A stretch of 64,000 nucleotides of DNA from Bagarius yarrelli (GCA_005784505.1 VCAZ01000045.1:1989501-2053500); one strand, 5' to 3'; numbered from the stretch's first letter, positions 21,232-31,624 are shown. Made by a program: numbers and translations. The notes: generated by a model from the letters alone, not told the origin.

Positions 21232-21480
21232 ATATTTCACAAAGTAAAGACATTTACATTTTTTTTACATTTGAATAAAAGTTGGATATATTTTAAAGTA
21301 GTCAACAATCAACTTGTATAACAGTATCGATTTACTGTCCTTTGAAAATAACTCAATATACAGCCATTATTGTCAAAACAGCTGGCAACAAAAGTGAGTA
21401 CACCCTAAATAAACATGTCAAACTGTGTCCGAAGTGACAATACTTTTTGTGAGCATCATTGTTATCTAGGACGGCCTTAA

Positions 21481-22514
21481 TATTCCCTAATATTTTATAG
21501 TATTGTCCTTTAAAAATATATACTTGAAAGTTGAAATCAGGCTGTTACCTGATCTTTAAATTTTTGTTTGTTTTGTTTTTTTTTTACAACTATAGCATGT
21601 AACATTTTGTAAAAATCCCAACCTTCTCATCTGTGGCAGAATGAATATTTGGTTTTCGTAGATATTTTTAAACACAAAATCTGCAAAAATTTGTATTTGT
21701 ATATAAATTTTGTTCAAATCACCTTCTAAGCTCCGCAGTGATAGAGTTTTATCTAATATATTACCTATGTAAATCGATTTTATTTAAATTACATACAACA
21801 TTTTTTTATTCTATTAACAGCAAAGGGGACTTGATCGACATGAAGAAATGGAGGAAGCAAATCATGGCGTGTTCAAGTACCTGGAATTCGTATTTCTAAT
21901 CATATTCTTATTTATTCCAACCCTAAAGATTATTTTTCCACTTTACAGCATCCGCTTGACTGACTGTAAGTCACTTGGGTCCTCATACAAAACATGTGCA
22001 GAACATTCCCTTTGCTTTTAGCTGTTCGTTCAAACGTGTGCTGTTCATGAACGCATTGTTAAGTGTAATTATGTTAAATCGAGAATTTGTTGTAGTGTAA
22101 AATAAATAAATAAATTCGAATGAAACACTCTCCCTCTCTGAGGCTAGCCTGCTCGATAAGAGTGTTTATCCAGCCCACTGTTGATCTTTGAACCTTTGGC
22201 TCTGAAGTAGACCTATAATCAAGCATTCTGCAAGTGCTTTGCAATTGCACACTCAAGGTGCTTTGGACTGATTGAGCCTGGCTCTAATCTACAGGGTGAG
22301 GAGTACTTACGACAGATCCTTAGCCACACCGCGGGGGCAAAGTATTGTTTATGAAAGAGTTACACATGATCGACATGAGCAGTGTTTGCTCAATGTATGC
22401 CTACTGTGCAGGCTTGCACATGCACGTTTTCACATGCACATTTTATAAACATGACCGCAGGTTTCGAGTGAGCTAAATTTCTTGTTCTTGTCCTTAACTT
22501 TTACATTTAAAGTG
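21481..22514. other. AT-rich unique sequence, no gene seen
   Basis: There are poly(T) stretches near 21579 and a short run of AAATA near 22100-22112. No repeat family was recognised. Confidence 0.5.
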
Positions 22515-22522
22515 GACATATT

Positions 22523-22570
22523 TTTTATAATCATTATAATTGTAATTTTTATAATCATTATAATTGTATT
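22523..22570. repeat. 24-bp tandem duplication (2 units)
   Basis: TTTTATAATCATTATAATTG recurs at 22523 and 22547 with exact spacing. Confidence 0.9.
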
Positions 22571-23034
22571 TAAATGTTATTTAAAAATAACTGTCTAGTT
22601 CTATGTGAGTTCTGGAGAGTTTGTATAATAACACATTTATAACACATTAATAAGACATTACTTTTTTTGACATACTGTGCGTGATTTTGTACTTAACAAA
22701 AATGAAAAACCTTGAAAATATTCTAACCGAAGGGCAGGTATTCAATTTTTCACAATTGAGACATAACGATAAACATAACATTTTATATTTATATTTTATA
22801 TATAAAACATTATATATCTATTTATCATAAGAAACTGAAGAAAATGTTTAAAAAATTAAAAAAATATATATATTACACAATAATTATTCCAAGCAAATTT
22901 GTTATTCACATTTATAATACCAACAATTTTGTTTTGTATCTTACTCGCAATTTTTTTTTTTTTTAATTTAATGTTCATCATTTTCATATGTGTCAAAATC
23001 GCCACGATTAGGCATGTTTGCACTAAGGCACTTA
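22571..23034. other. Very AT-rich sequence
   Basis: Low-complexity A/T runs with no recognisable feature. Confidence 0.6.
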
Positions 23035-23370
23035 GGCACTGCTAGGGGTGTTGGGAGGAGGGGGTGGGTTTAGGATGTTTCCAAGGGCCCTGAAAGATCT
23101 ATTTTTATTAGTAGTAACAGTACTATCAGAAATGCAATAGTATATTTGGTACAGATAAGGTAAAAGGTCTAGTAATCTGCCTTTTGGGGGTATTCTCATC
23201 TCTCCCAGTGTCTATTGAAATAACAGGGTACAATATTAAATGTGATTGATCTATATCATTTTAATGCTATGTGTGTTACTGGTTATTAGTATTAGTACTA
23301 TTAAAAATAGTAATAGGAAAAGAGATCTCTAGAGGGGCTCAACCACATATTCTTTTATAGGGCCTAGAAT
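23035..23370. repeat. G-rich dispersed repeat copy
   Basis: AGGGGTGTTGGGAGGAGGGG, TTCCAAGGGCCCTGAAAGAT and TTTATTAGTAGTAACAGTAC parallel 5935-6050. The companion copies at 39965-40190 and 41530-41860 run in similar orientation. The G-run 23045-23068 fits a G-quadruplex pattern. Confidence 0.45.
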
Positions 23371-23431
23371 TACTAGTTTTGTTGATTTTGAGGTCGTTTT
23401 TACCTAAATTAAATTTTGATTGCATAACAGA

Positions 23432-23623
23432 CCATTTACATTTACATTTCTAGCATTTGGCAGACGTCCTTATCCACTGTTACTTACTTTATCTCCTTTA
23501 TACAACTGAGCCATTGGGGGTTAAGGTTCTTGCTAGAGGCCTAGCAGTGGTAACTTGGTGGTGCTGGGAATCAACCCAAATCTTCCAATTAGCATTCCAA
23601 CCACTTCGCTATCACTTTTCTAC
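23432..23623 (-). mobile_element. V-SINE-like tRNA SINE, antisense, full length
   Basis: Reads from the tail (ACATTTACATTTCTAGCATT TGGCAGACG) through GAGCCATTGGGGGTTAAGG and GCTGGGAATCAACCC to the head side CCAACCACTTCGCTATCACTT. The 73-codon plus-strand frame here is repeat-derived. Confidence 0.9.
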
Positions 23624-24080
23624 CCTGATTGAGCAGTCTAATGTTAAGGCCCAGAATTGGCAGCTTGGTGGCCATTGATACTTAACCCAACATATGGCAG
23701 GAAGCTTACGAAACAACCTGAATAAATATTAACAAAAGCAAGAATTTGCAATACAAGATTTATTCTCTTTTTAAATTATACAGCGACTTTTTTAAAAGCA
23801 TATCTTGCCGAGTTTAAACAAGAACCCATGTTAAGTGAGATAGGAGCAGTGATTGCAAAATCATGTAGGCCTGTGTCTCTGTCTTTCTTTATCCTTTCTG
23901 TCTCTCTTTCTAACTGAGCTGACCTCCACATAAAGAGCTCCAGGGGCTCAGGGACTGTGTTGGCTGTCTGCTTCGCTCTGCAAGCGCCTGATTAATGTGA
24001 CTGGCAGTTCTACGTACTGTTATTAATGTGCTCTGTCCTACACTTTTAATGTCCCAACTGCTACGAAGGCTGCTACAGGA

Positions 24081-24082
<2 letters not shown>
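23624..24082. other. Unique sequence, no gene seen
   Basis: A short duplicate of SINE core (AGCAGTCTAATGTTAAGGCC, 23634-23653) follows the SINE. The rest is unique. Confidence 0.45.

Positions 24083-24116
<34 letters not shown>
24083..24116. repeat. (TC)n microsatellite
   Basis: About 17 uninterrupted TC units. Confidence 0.98.
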
Positions 24117-24117
<1 letters not shown>

Positions 24118-24845
24118 TCCTTGCTCTCTTTTACTTTTACCCTGTTCAAATATATTACAGAATATTATCTAAGCATTTACATTATGGCGCAAGAAACACT
24201 CATATTTTCTGCCTTACAAAATATCTATCCTTTATTATTAGAAAAACTACCTTAAGCTCCTGGTGTGTATTTGCTAAATCCTTAGGGCTTTATTGATTTC
24301 TAAATTTGATAAGGAGGCTTATATTGCACCATGCAATGATTTTGAATATTCATTTTTTGTCATTATACAAGACAGTGTTTCAAGAGTGTGTGTCTGTGTC
24401 TGTGGTTTTCCGCAGAATGCTACCATTGACGTATCTAATTCTTAAGTCAGTCCAAAAATAGTCAAGTCTGATAAAACGCAGCGTGAAATGGATCTGCGGA
24501 GAAGCGCCGAAGAATTGATTTCCCTGTGACTCATAGTTATTTGGCTCCCCCGTTAAAAATAACAAAGTTAGCTACTTGGGACAGCGCTTGCCAAAACTTG
24601 AAAAACTCACGTCCTTTTCCTTTTTCTTGGCAATCCTCAAGCCCGAACATTAATTTTAGTGTTTTCCTGTTTCTTACTTTTGGGTTGACCCGATGTGGAT
24701 AGTGTAGCCCCTTTTCCACCAACACAGTGGCAGTGCTGGAGGCGGTGTGGAACAGTAAGCTTTTTTTAGGTTTGCGTGTCCGCTGGTTTAAAAGGTGCAT
24801 CATTATATAATTAGATGTAGGAGTTTCCCAATAGACTGTTTAATA
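24117..24845. other. Unique sequence, no supported gene
   Basis: Antisense frames of 61 and 88 codons (24380-24803) have no recognisable domains. Confidence 0.5.
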
Positions 24846-25060
24846 GAGGTGGATAGAGTAGCCAACAATTTGAAAACTAGATAGAATAATAATTACTTGA
24901 GTAAGAGCAAAAGTATTAATGTTTAAAGTGACTTGGTTAGAAGTAATAAAGTATGGAATAAAAGTTACTGAAAAAATCCTGAATCCGGGAAAAATACTAA
25001 CAGCTCACTACATAAAATACTCGTAAAAAATGAGAAAAAAACAAGATTTTAGAGTAACTT
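24846..25060 (+). mobile_element. Possible hAT-like non-autonomous element remnant
   Basis: AGAGGTGGATAGAGTAGCCA followed by AATTACTTGAGTAAGAGCAA AAGTATT resembles the fish element in which ACTTGAGTAAGAGTAAAAGTA is repeated near the termini. The 3' end and target duplication are not clear. Confidence 0.4.
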
Positions 25061-25189
25061 ACTGTAAGGTGTACTGTAAGTGCCCATAGCTGCCGATTTT
25101 TCCCTTCGAATATCCATAAAAATAAAACTTACCGCAACCTGCTTTTTCAGGTCGGAGATGGAATTCCTTAACACTAACATGTCATCTTG

Positions 25190-25591
25190 TTTTGGTCATA
25201 TAGAAACCATTGCATTATGTACCTTATGCACCCTGTTCATAACCTGCAGAGCAACTTCTCACCGGAATTCTAATTAAGAGCACCTGATCACCATTCACTC
25301 ATGCACCTTCTATAAGAGAGCACTCCGTTCACTCAGTCACCATCTGTCTCATACATAGTTACTCTACACAGGACTCGCTATTACTCACGTTTCTGTTTGT
25401 TTCCTTTCTCAAGATTCCAGCATTTCCGGTTTCCTGTTCTCCCACATTTCTGTTTCTCCTCGTCTTAAGCTCCATCTATCTCCAGTGTCCTGTCCCAACG
25501 TCAGTCCGTTAAATTTCCTGTGCCCAACTCTAATAAACGCCCCCAGTGGGTTTGATCTGTCTCTATGTCTCAGTCTGTAGTTTTTGGTACA
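25190..25591 (+). mobile_element. Solo LTR-like element
   Basis: CACCTTCTATAAGAGAGCAC (TATA-like at about 25312-25317) is followed by a pyrimidine-rich transcribed part with repeated TTTC/CTG motifs, AATAAACGCC near 25533, and a terminus GTTTTTGGTACA. The order matches that of the antisense LTR-like copies, although primary sequence is diverged. No internal coding region is adjacent. Confidence 0.4.
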
Positions 25592-25751
25592 ATTGTAAAT
25601 AATTTTTTTTTTTTTTTTTTTAAATGCAAGTTCATGGGTTTGCTTTCTCTACTAATATTCTCGCTTCCTCTTCCTCTTCCTCTTCTGACATTATTACTGA
25701 ATTGCGCATGCTTTAAAAAATGAGCGGGTTTTACGTACGTACTTAAGACCA

Positions 25752-25951
25752 GGGAAGCGGTGGCTCATGGTTAAGGTGTTGGATTACCAATCCGAAGATT
25801 GTGGGTTCGTTTCCCAGCTCCACCAAGCCACCACTGCTGGGCCCCTGAGCAAGGCCTTTAACCCCTAATTGCTCACTTGTATAAATGAGATAAATGTAAG
25901 TCGCTCTGTATAAGGACATCTGCCAAATGCTGCAAATGTAAATGTAATTGG
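25752..25951 (+). mobile_element. V-SINE-like tRNA SINE, full length reference copy
   Basis: Complete order: head GAAGCGGTGGCTCATGGTTA (A-box-like), GGATTACCAATCCGAAGATT, B-box-like GGGTTCGTTTCCC, CCACTGCTGGGCCCCTGAGC AAGG conserved core, AACCCCTAATTGCTCA, ATAAATGAGATAAATGTAAG, TCGCTCTGTATAAGGACATC and a tail TGCCAAATGCTGCAAATGTA AATGTAA. The tRNA-like head with conserved central segment and LINE-like tail is the V-SINE architecture; the assignment to that superfamily is from memory of its layout. Confidence 0.9.
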
Positions 25952-26087
25952 AAGATCAGGGTTTGATTCCCAGCACTACCAAGTTGTCACCACTGGGCAG
26001 TATGAGCAAGGCCCTTAACCCCCATTTGCATAGTTGTATAAAAGAGATAAATATAAGTCACTCTGGAAAAGGTCATCTGCTAAAGGG
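25948..26087 (+). mobile_element. V-SINE-like copy fused to the preceding one, head truncated
   Basis: Immediately after the tail of the reference copy, ATTGGAAGATCAGGGTTTGA TTCCC (B box region) restarts the element, which runs to GGTCATCTGCTAAAGG. The head is missing. Confidence 0.85.
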
Positions 26088-26160
26088 CCCAGCAATGGCA
26101 ACACGGTGATCACCATCCCGTCCAACCCCTTAAACAGTGAGTCGCCACTTCCTTTACTGA
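26088..26160 (-). mobile_element. Antisense SINE fragment abutting the pair
   Basis: GCCCAGCAATGGCAACACGG TGATC, then TCCAACCCCTTAAACAGTGA GTCGCCACTTCC, is the antisense of core to head. It is inverted relative to both neighbours. Confidence 0.65.
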
Positions 26161-26214
26161 CACTAATGGAGAATGCTATTCTTTTCTCTTTAGCTAGATT
26201 CACATAAGCACCTT

Positions 26215-26375
26215 CAGTGGTTAAGGTGTTGGACAACTGATTGAAAAATCATGGGTTTAACCACCAACCTACCACTGCTGGACCCCTAAAAAAGGCCCTT
26301 AATGTCTTACTGCTAAATGTAAAAGAAGAGATAAATGTAAGTTGCCTCTGCCAAATGCTAGAAATGTGAATGTAA
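26215..26375 (+). mobile_element. V-SINE-like copy, third sense copy in cluster
   Basis: TTCAGTGGTTAAGGTGTTGG ACAA head, ACCACTGCTGGACCCCTAAA AAAGGCCCTT core, GAGATAAATGTAAGTTGCC and CTGCCAAATGCTAGAAATGT tail with a deletion in the GGATAAGG block. Confidence 0.85.
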
Positions 26376-27115
26376 GCTCTGTAATTCTTAATGCCACTAC
26401 TATTAGCAGTGCTTTGGTTTAGATCAGCAACATGACATATTTTGGGATTAGAACTCAAATGCCTGTTCCAGCATGTTGTTGGTGGACACATGCTATTATT
26501 TGCGAATGAGCGACATAACAAAAATTCCAGAAGCTACCAGATTCAACAGCTTGAAGTTATTGAAAACCATCGCATCTGCTAGATAGCTCTGGCTCCATAA
26601 ACCTATGGGGGGGGGGGTGCGAAATAGCTACATTGTTTTGTGTGTCACTTTGTGTGTGGCCAGAAGGGGAGTGGGTTTCAACTCATTACTCAAATTCCCT
26701 GATGAGAAATCCACTACCTCCTGCTCAACTGAAAGAACAGGTTTGGAGGCGGAGAAAATATCACTAAAATCGTGGAGGCTCTCCAGCAAAATGATCGTGC
26801 ATTAGCACAGATGCAATACCACTGCAGATTTTAACAAGGTTTGGACCTGAGCATGGAAAACTATTGGAAATATTGTTGGGTAACAAGAAGAACAGCTCTA
26901 AAGTGTTTTAAGGATGTAGGTAGTAAGAAAAAAAGAAGAAAAGCAAGAAGGCCATTTGAATTCTTCATTTGAAGGCCACATTTCTTGGCGGTAAAAAAAA
27001 AAAAAAAGAAAAAAAAAATTACATTGTTATCAGCAATGTTCGATAAGAATGAACAAGCACATTGAGAAATTGCCAATACTACAAGAGTGGAGTATTAGTA
27101 TTGCTTTTTATTGCT
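26376..27115. other. Unique sequence with G-run and poly(A)
   Basis: A run of about nine G lies near 26608-26616 and A-rich runs at 26995-27018. No recognisable gene. Confidence 0.5.
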
Positions 27116-27520
27116 TTGCTTTTATCTTCTGATTAGAAATGCATGCAAATCAATCATGACATATCCGAGCAATACACTGGCATCAGCAGCGAGCATGTTT
27201 TTGAATTAAAGCTAGAGACATTAAACTGCCCATCTGCCCATGAGTTGAACCGAGTCATTCAGTAGGTCCTCATGCATTTTTCATTACTCAATAAAAGGAT
27301 TTTTGGATTAATCATCTCTGGCTTGGACAGGTTTTAGCGATGGCTATGAAATATGAATAGAGCCTGGTTACATTTCCGACAGGGCTACAGTGGTGTGCGC
27401 GGACCTTCACCCGATGTCCGAGTCATTATGATAGCTTGTCACGGCACTAAGGAAAAGGGGAACATGGATAAATAATGTGAATTCTCAAGGCAGGTTGGCT
27501 CCTGTTTGACACAGGTTATC
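27116..27520. promoter_or_regulatory. Candidate conserved non-coding element with octamer
   Basis: A repeat-free block contains a perfect octamer ATGCAAAT (27143-27150, POU-type site) followed by CAATCATGACA, plus GGATTAATCATC near 27313. Composition is balanced and there is no sustained frame. Enhancer role is inferred. Confidence 0.3.
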
Positions 27521-28353
27521 ACATAGTGAATAGTTTTTTTTACTCTAGTGCCACAATTCGTGTTGCTACTTCAAATTCACTAAAGCGTAGCACGCGCTAT
27601 ACAGTTTTAGCTCTCGTTTCCTGGAAGCTGACCTACTTTAAGACTTTGCAACTTCCTGCCAACTTTTGTAGGCCTGTATGGATTCCCACCCACCAGTCAG
27701 CTGTCCCCATCATTTGATACATAACATGACCGAAAGGTTGTGAACACCTTACTAGCAAAACCGTGTGTCCTTCCAAAACTGAGACGTCATAGTCAGAAAT
27801 GTCTTTTTCTGTTTTGAAACTACTACCAGATCAGAGCAACTACTTGCATGTTCCACTGACATACACTAATAGTCAGATGATTTTCTTTCCAATAAAACTT
27901 TTAGCTTGAGACTCTAGAGACTATAGGATGGCAGAGAGACATAGCCAACGATTATCCAAGAGGAAATGGAATTACTCTGGTGCCCTGTGGAGCAGATCAT
28001 TAAATCTAGTTTACCCAAATGTCATACATGAAAGAAACGGCAAAAAAGAGAAAGAAAACAACACGATTCCTGGCAGAAGATAATATAAAAATAGCTACTA
28101 CTTTTGCACTATGTCTCCATTATTCTTTACAGAACATACAATCCTAGCTGTCTCTATGTTATTTCTTATTTTTCAACAACGTAACTACTAAATCGCATAG
28201 CCTGTCGCATGGTTTGGGGGTTTGTTGCTTTTTATGTCTTTTGCTTTGTGTTTATGCTCTTAGTTTAGTTTTATCATGTTTTGATTGGTTGCCTTAGTCA
28301 TGTTCTATTGGTTGGATTATGTCATGTGACCTCTGTTTGATATATATATATAT
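27521..28353. other. Unique sequence; possible LTR-like upstream region near 28225-28345
   Basis: GTTTTGATTGGTTGCC and TTCTATTGGTTGGATTATGT give two inverted CCAAT boxes about 25 bases apart, followed by GTCATGTGACC and a (TA)n tract. This resembles the upstream region of fish LTR elements, but nothing else supports it. Confidence 0.3.
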
Positions 28354-28450
28354 CCAGAGTGACTTATCTCTTTTATACAACTGAACAAACTTAATGTTAA
28401 CGTAAATTGAACCCCGATTTTTCAAAGAGCAGCTCAACACTTACCACTGG
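28354..28450 (-). mobile_element. V-SINE-like fragment, antisense
   Basis: TCCAGAGTGACTTATCTCTT TTATACAACTGA is followed by a diverged core and TTGAACCCCGATTTTTC. Tail and head ends are missing; a (TA)n tract abuts the left side. Confidence 0.6.
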
Positions 28451-29035
28451 GGGTGGGTAAAGGTGGGCTACTACTTTTGCCAACATTTATAATGTTGCAA
28501 TTGTCTCTGGGAATTGTTTCTGTAACCGTCTGTAATCAAGCCAAGCCAAGTCAAGTCTTTGTTTGTTGTTTGGTCACATTTGTATGTAATTGGGTTCCCC
28601 TTAGCTCGCCTTCGGTGGACTCATTCCAGAGCCTTGACAGTGAGCACTCCAGAATTGTGCGTATCCACCAACACAAAGATTTAAATAGAGATGATTTTAA
28701 AACTTCTGAATTGTGTGACGTTGAGGCATCTATGCAAAACACAACCAACCTTAAAAAACTTAAGGTATTTATTCACTTATTGTTTATCCTTCGTGCAGAC
28801 GTTTGATAAACGTGATCCGTAACCATCCATGTCATTGAATTAAGTCAAACTTGAAAGCAATTAGCATTTTTTTCTTAAAGACCTTCTCTGTCTTTAATAA
28901 ATAGACAACAATACAATTAATAATTACTGAGAAGTTCAATGGAAAATATTCTCACCTTGAAAGCATTTCTGGCTACATTAGGTTTTTAAACCCCTGTGCT
29001 GATGAAGGCATGAAAAGATTTCGAGAACATCTAAA
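28451..29035. other. Unique sequence, no supported gene
   Basis: A 117-codon frame (28453-28806) has a 65-codon antisense shadow. No domain, signal peptide or splice context was recognised, so it is not called. Confidence 0.45.
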
Positions 29036-29180
29036 TCTGAGTTTTGGTAACCAAGCAACCAGCACTCATAAATTAATCACAGCTAAAAGGTGTTTAGGGC
29101 CTCTTAACCTGAGCTTCAGGACCCGGCAGATGCTAAGTTGCCTGCTGGGTGAGGTGCAAAAGACGTAACTGAATGCAAGC
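29036..29180. promoter_or_regulatory. Candidate regulatory segment with RFX-type X-box
   Basis: GTAACCAAGCAAC at 29047-29059 fits the X-box consensus GTNRCC-N-RGYAAC without mismatch. Nearby AAATTAATCACAGC adds a homeodomain-type site. RFX factors act at ciliary gene promoters and enhancers; no promoter-associated transcript is visible here. Confidence 0.3.
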
Positions 29181-29368
29181 ACAATAAAAACATAAAAGGA
29201 GTGTGAAAGGGCTGCCAGTGGCTGTTTCTTAAGTGCTTTTAGCCCTGCTGTTTGACCTGAAGTTCAACCCTGTTTATTTTTGATGCAGTTTTAAACAGTC
29301 TAATGAATAAGGAAATGAACAGATGTTTAGAAGTTACCTTAAATAAACAGTGCAAAGTTAATGTAGGT

Positions 29369-29562
29369 CAGGGGTATTCCAAACTTTTCCTGGAAGGCCA
29401 GTGTCCTGCAGGGTTTAGCTCCAACCTTAATCAAACACACCTGAGCCAACTAATCAAGATCTTGCTAGGTAGACTTGAAACTTACAGGTAGGTGTGTTGA
29501 AGCAAGTTGGAACTAAACTCTGCAGGACACCGACCCTCCAGACCAGAGTTTGGACACCTCTG
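29369..29562 (+). mobile_element. hAT-type MITE with perfect 8-bp target site duplication
   Basis: The 194-base element begins CAGGGGTATTCCAAAC and ends GTTTGGACACCTCTG, imperfect inverted termini. The interior is largely palindromic: TGTCCTGCAGGGTTTAGCTC on the left pairs with GAACTAAACTCTGCAGGACA on the right. It is flanked on both sides by ATGTAGGT (29361-29368 and 29563-29570), an 8-base duplication as expected of hAT transposition. No coding capacity. The 62-codon frame across it is an artefact. Confidence 0.92.
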
Positions 29563-29671
29563 ATGTAGGTGATTTGATTCTCAGTGGTTGTGCTTTGGTA
29601 TATCCTGATTTTCTTGATAAAGATTTGACCTATACTTCTCTATATACTAAATTATTATTATTATTTTTACC

Positions 29672-29932
29672 TTGAGGGCAGAAGGCATGGGGCACCCTTC
29701 GAAAGCGCCGGTCTATCACATAGCATCATCAAACACTACAAATACCACAGACAATTTAGATGACAATCTGCCTGCCACACATGTTGTTAGACTGGGGTCA
29801 GAAACTAGTGCACTTTGGAGGTAACCTCTTAAGAAGGGAAAAGAACATGCAAACTACATGTAGCAGGAATAAAACCTTTAACCTTGGAACGTGCTACTCA
29901 CAAGCTATGCTGCTAGCGCACCTCTATTATTT
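29672..29932 (-). repeat. Diverged dispersed repeat, antisense
   Basis: CACAGACAATTTAGATGACA, ATCTGCCTGCCACACATGTT and AAGAACATGCAAACTACATG follow the antisense order of the AACATGCAAACTCC repeat superfamily. Poorly conserved. Confidence 0.55.
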
Positions 29933-30242
29933 ATAACTGCTACATAAATAATACAAGACATGTGATTTAGGAAAATTTTATTTTTCGTTTAGGATTCTAG
30001 CATCAAATGTATAGCAAAAAAAAATAAATAAATAAAATAAATATGAAGTTTATACCCTTACACCAATAAGCGTCTAGCATATGATGCTAGTTGGCCTGGT
30101 TTTTATTTCAAAAAACACACCAAGCTACTCCTGGAGTATTATAGCGATTATTTCCAATAGATTTATATTGGCAAATTAAGCTTTTGTTGTAATAATACAG
30201 AACAAAAATTTCCTAGCTGCCCAACAAAAATGTTTTTTAAGT
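29933..30242. other. AT-rich sequence with short (AAAT)n
   Basis: A simple A/T tract at 30018-30042. Nothing gene-like. Confidence 0.6.
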
Positions 30243-30427
30243 GCACTTACATTTAAAGCATTTTGCAGTTATACTTATGCAGAGTGACTTACATTTTGTT
30301 TTATTTATACAACTGAGCAATTGGGGGTTAAGGGCCCTGCTTAAAAGCCCAGTGGTGGCGGCTTAGTGGTGCTAATCTTTCAATTACCAGTCCAACACCT
30401 TAACACCACTGTACTACCACTACCCCA
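30243..30427 (-). mobile_element. V-SINE-like tRNA SINE, antisense
   Basis: GAGCAATTGGGGGTTAAGGG CCCTGCTTAAAAGCCCAG core, GTCCAACACCTTAACACCAC and TACCACTACCCC head side. B-box region is deleted. Confidence 0.85.
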
Positions 30428-31265
30428 CTTTCTTTTCTGGTCAGTACGTCTACCTTAAGTTGTTTTGTTGTAAATAGTGTAAATGCAGATATCGGATACG
30501 GGTCAGTTTTAAAAGATGATGTTAGCATTTATATTTACAAAAATGGTAACTGGGCATTAAGACCTGCAGTGTAAACGCAGCGTATGCTTAAAAAATAGTT
30601 TTGTTTAGCTGCAGTAGCAGCTTTAAAAGACAATTAAATATGGATTAGCAGCTGCTAAGTATAACGTAAGAAAACATTGAGATTTTTACAACATGTGCAA
30701 GATGCATTCTGGAGCCCAGCTTATCAGTGTGGGTGATATTTTATTTAGTGTGTTGTCCCAAGCTACATTAAACGGTCACTGCGTAACTTTTATCACTATA
30801 AAACTGAAAGGAGGGGCTGGCATAATTAAAATAAAGAAATTAAGATGCCAGACAGCAGGGAGACTTGACCTGGAGATTTATTTCTCGGGCTATGTTTGCC
30901 TGAAGCGAGTAAAGGCATGAATCCAGGCTGTTCCCTCCTTACCCCCACTAGCATTGTTACCCTAATCAAAAGGTAACATCAGAGAAGACTAGCCTGCTGG
31001 AGACAGACCTAGAGTGTGCTGATGGCTATCAGGAAGGACATTTATCCACCTGATCTGGAATGTCCAGACGCTTGTAGAGACTTGAGACGCTGTTAGTATA
31101 GCAGCCAGAGCTCGGAAACATATGGAGAGGCGCAAACTGTCAGATCCTCCACGCTTGGCATGTGTTGAAGTTGTGTTTGCTTTGACACCAGTTCTTAACT
31201 GCTTCACAAAAAGAATTGGCTTTTCTGCCTGTGTTTATTTGTTCTCACTTTGCCTCGAGAACACA

Positions 31266-31268
<3 letters not shown>
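30428..31268. other. Unique sequence, no supported gene
   Basis: Balanced composition between 30870 and 31200 without repeat matches; frames of 72-120 codons overlap on both strands but include simple repeats or have no domain. Confidence 0.45.

Positions 31269-31304
<36 letters not shown>
31269..31304. repeat. (GT)n microsatellite
   Basis: Eighteen uninterrupted GT units. Confidence 0.98.
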
Positions 31305-31305
<1 letters not shown>

Positions 31306-31624
31306 TCAGAAGGCTACATTTTTCCTTCTTTTCTTCTTTCTTTTTTGTCGAAAGCTTAATATTTGTCGATATTTGGTGCCCTCAGAAAATTCTCTGGCAA
31401 AATACTACAGAAACAAAAAATAAAAGAAACCAATTCACACTTTGCTTGAGATTTTTTTTTTTAAATCGACAAGGGCATGACTAAGACCAGGACTTGGTGC
31501 AAACCTAAAAACAAGTATATACCATTTTTTAAAAATGTTATTCTTATAGAAGATTAATAAATGTTGTTAGATCTAGTCCTAAGCTTTTTTTAAGTCCTAG
31601 GCCCAAATGTTTCTCTAGTAATGT
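31305..31624. other. Unique T-rich sequence
   Basis: Pyrimidine-rich runs, no feature recognised. Confidence 0.5.

Larger units (their letters stand above)
20885..21480 (+). mobile_element. Tc1-like transposon left end with outer and inner direct repeats
   Basis: CACAAAGTGAGTACATCCCT (20893-20912) and CAACAAAAGTGAGTACACCC (21386-21405) are the outer and inner direct repeats of a Tc1-like terminal inverted repeat. Between them are TTTACTGTCCTTTGAAAATA, ACTCAATATACAGCCATTAT and the spacer typical of a widespread fish element. After the inner repeat the sequence continues GTGACAATACTTTTTGTGAG. No transposase frame follows. A SINE is inserted between the repeats. Confidence 0.7.

Noticed and set aside
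25752..25870. tRNA-like sequence with A and B box motifs
   Set aside because: It is the head of a SINE with core and tail attached, not a functional tRNA gene; no clean cloverleaf with an acceptor stem is seen. The same holds for the other SINE heads.
27720..27760. Possible Tc1 5' terminus (ACATGACCGAAAGGTTGTGA ACACC)
   Set aside because: It resembles a Tc1 terminal repeat, but no further Tc1 sequence follows and the match is short.
28453..28806. 117-codon frame with a polar C-terminal half
   Set aside because: It has no recognisable domain, no splice signals at either end that I could support, and an antisense frame across the same bases. RNA evidence would be needed.
31122..31484. 120-codon frame
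   Set aside because: It contains the (GT)18 microsatellite and a T-rich tract.
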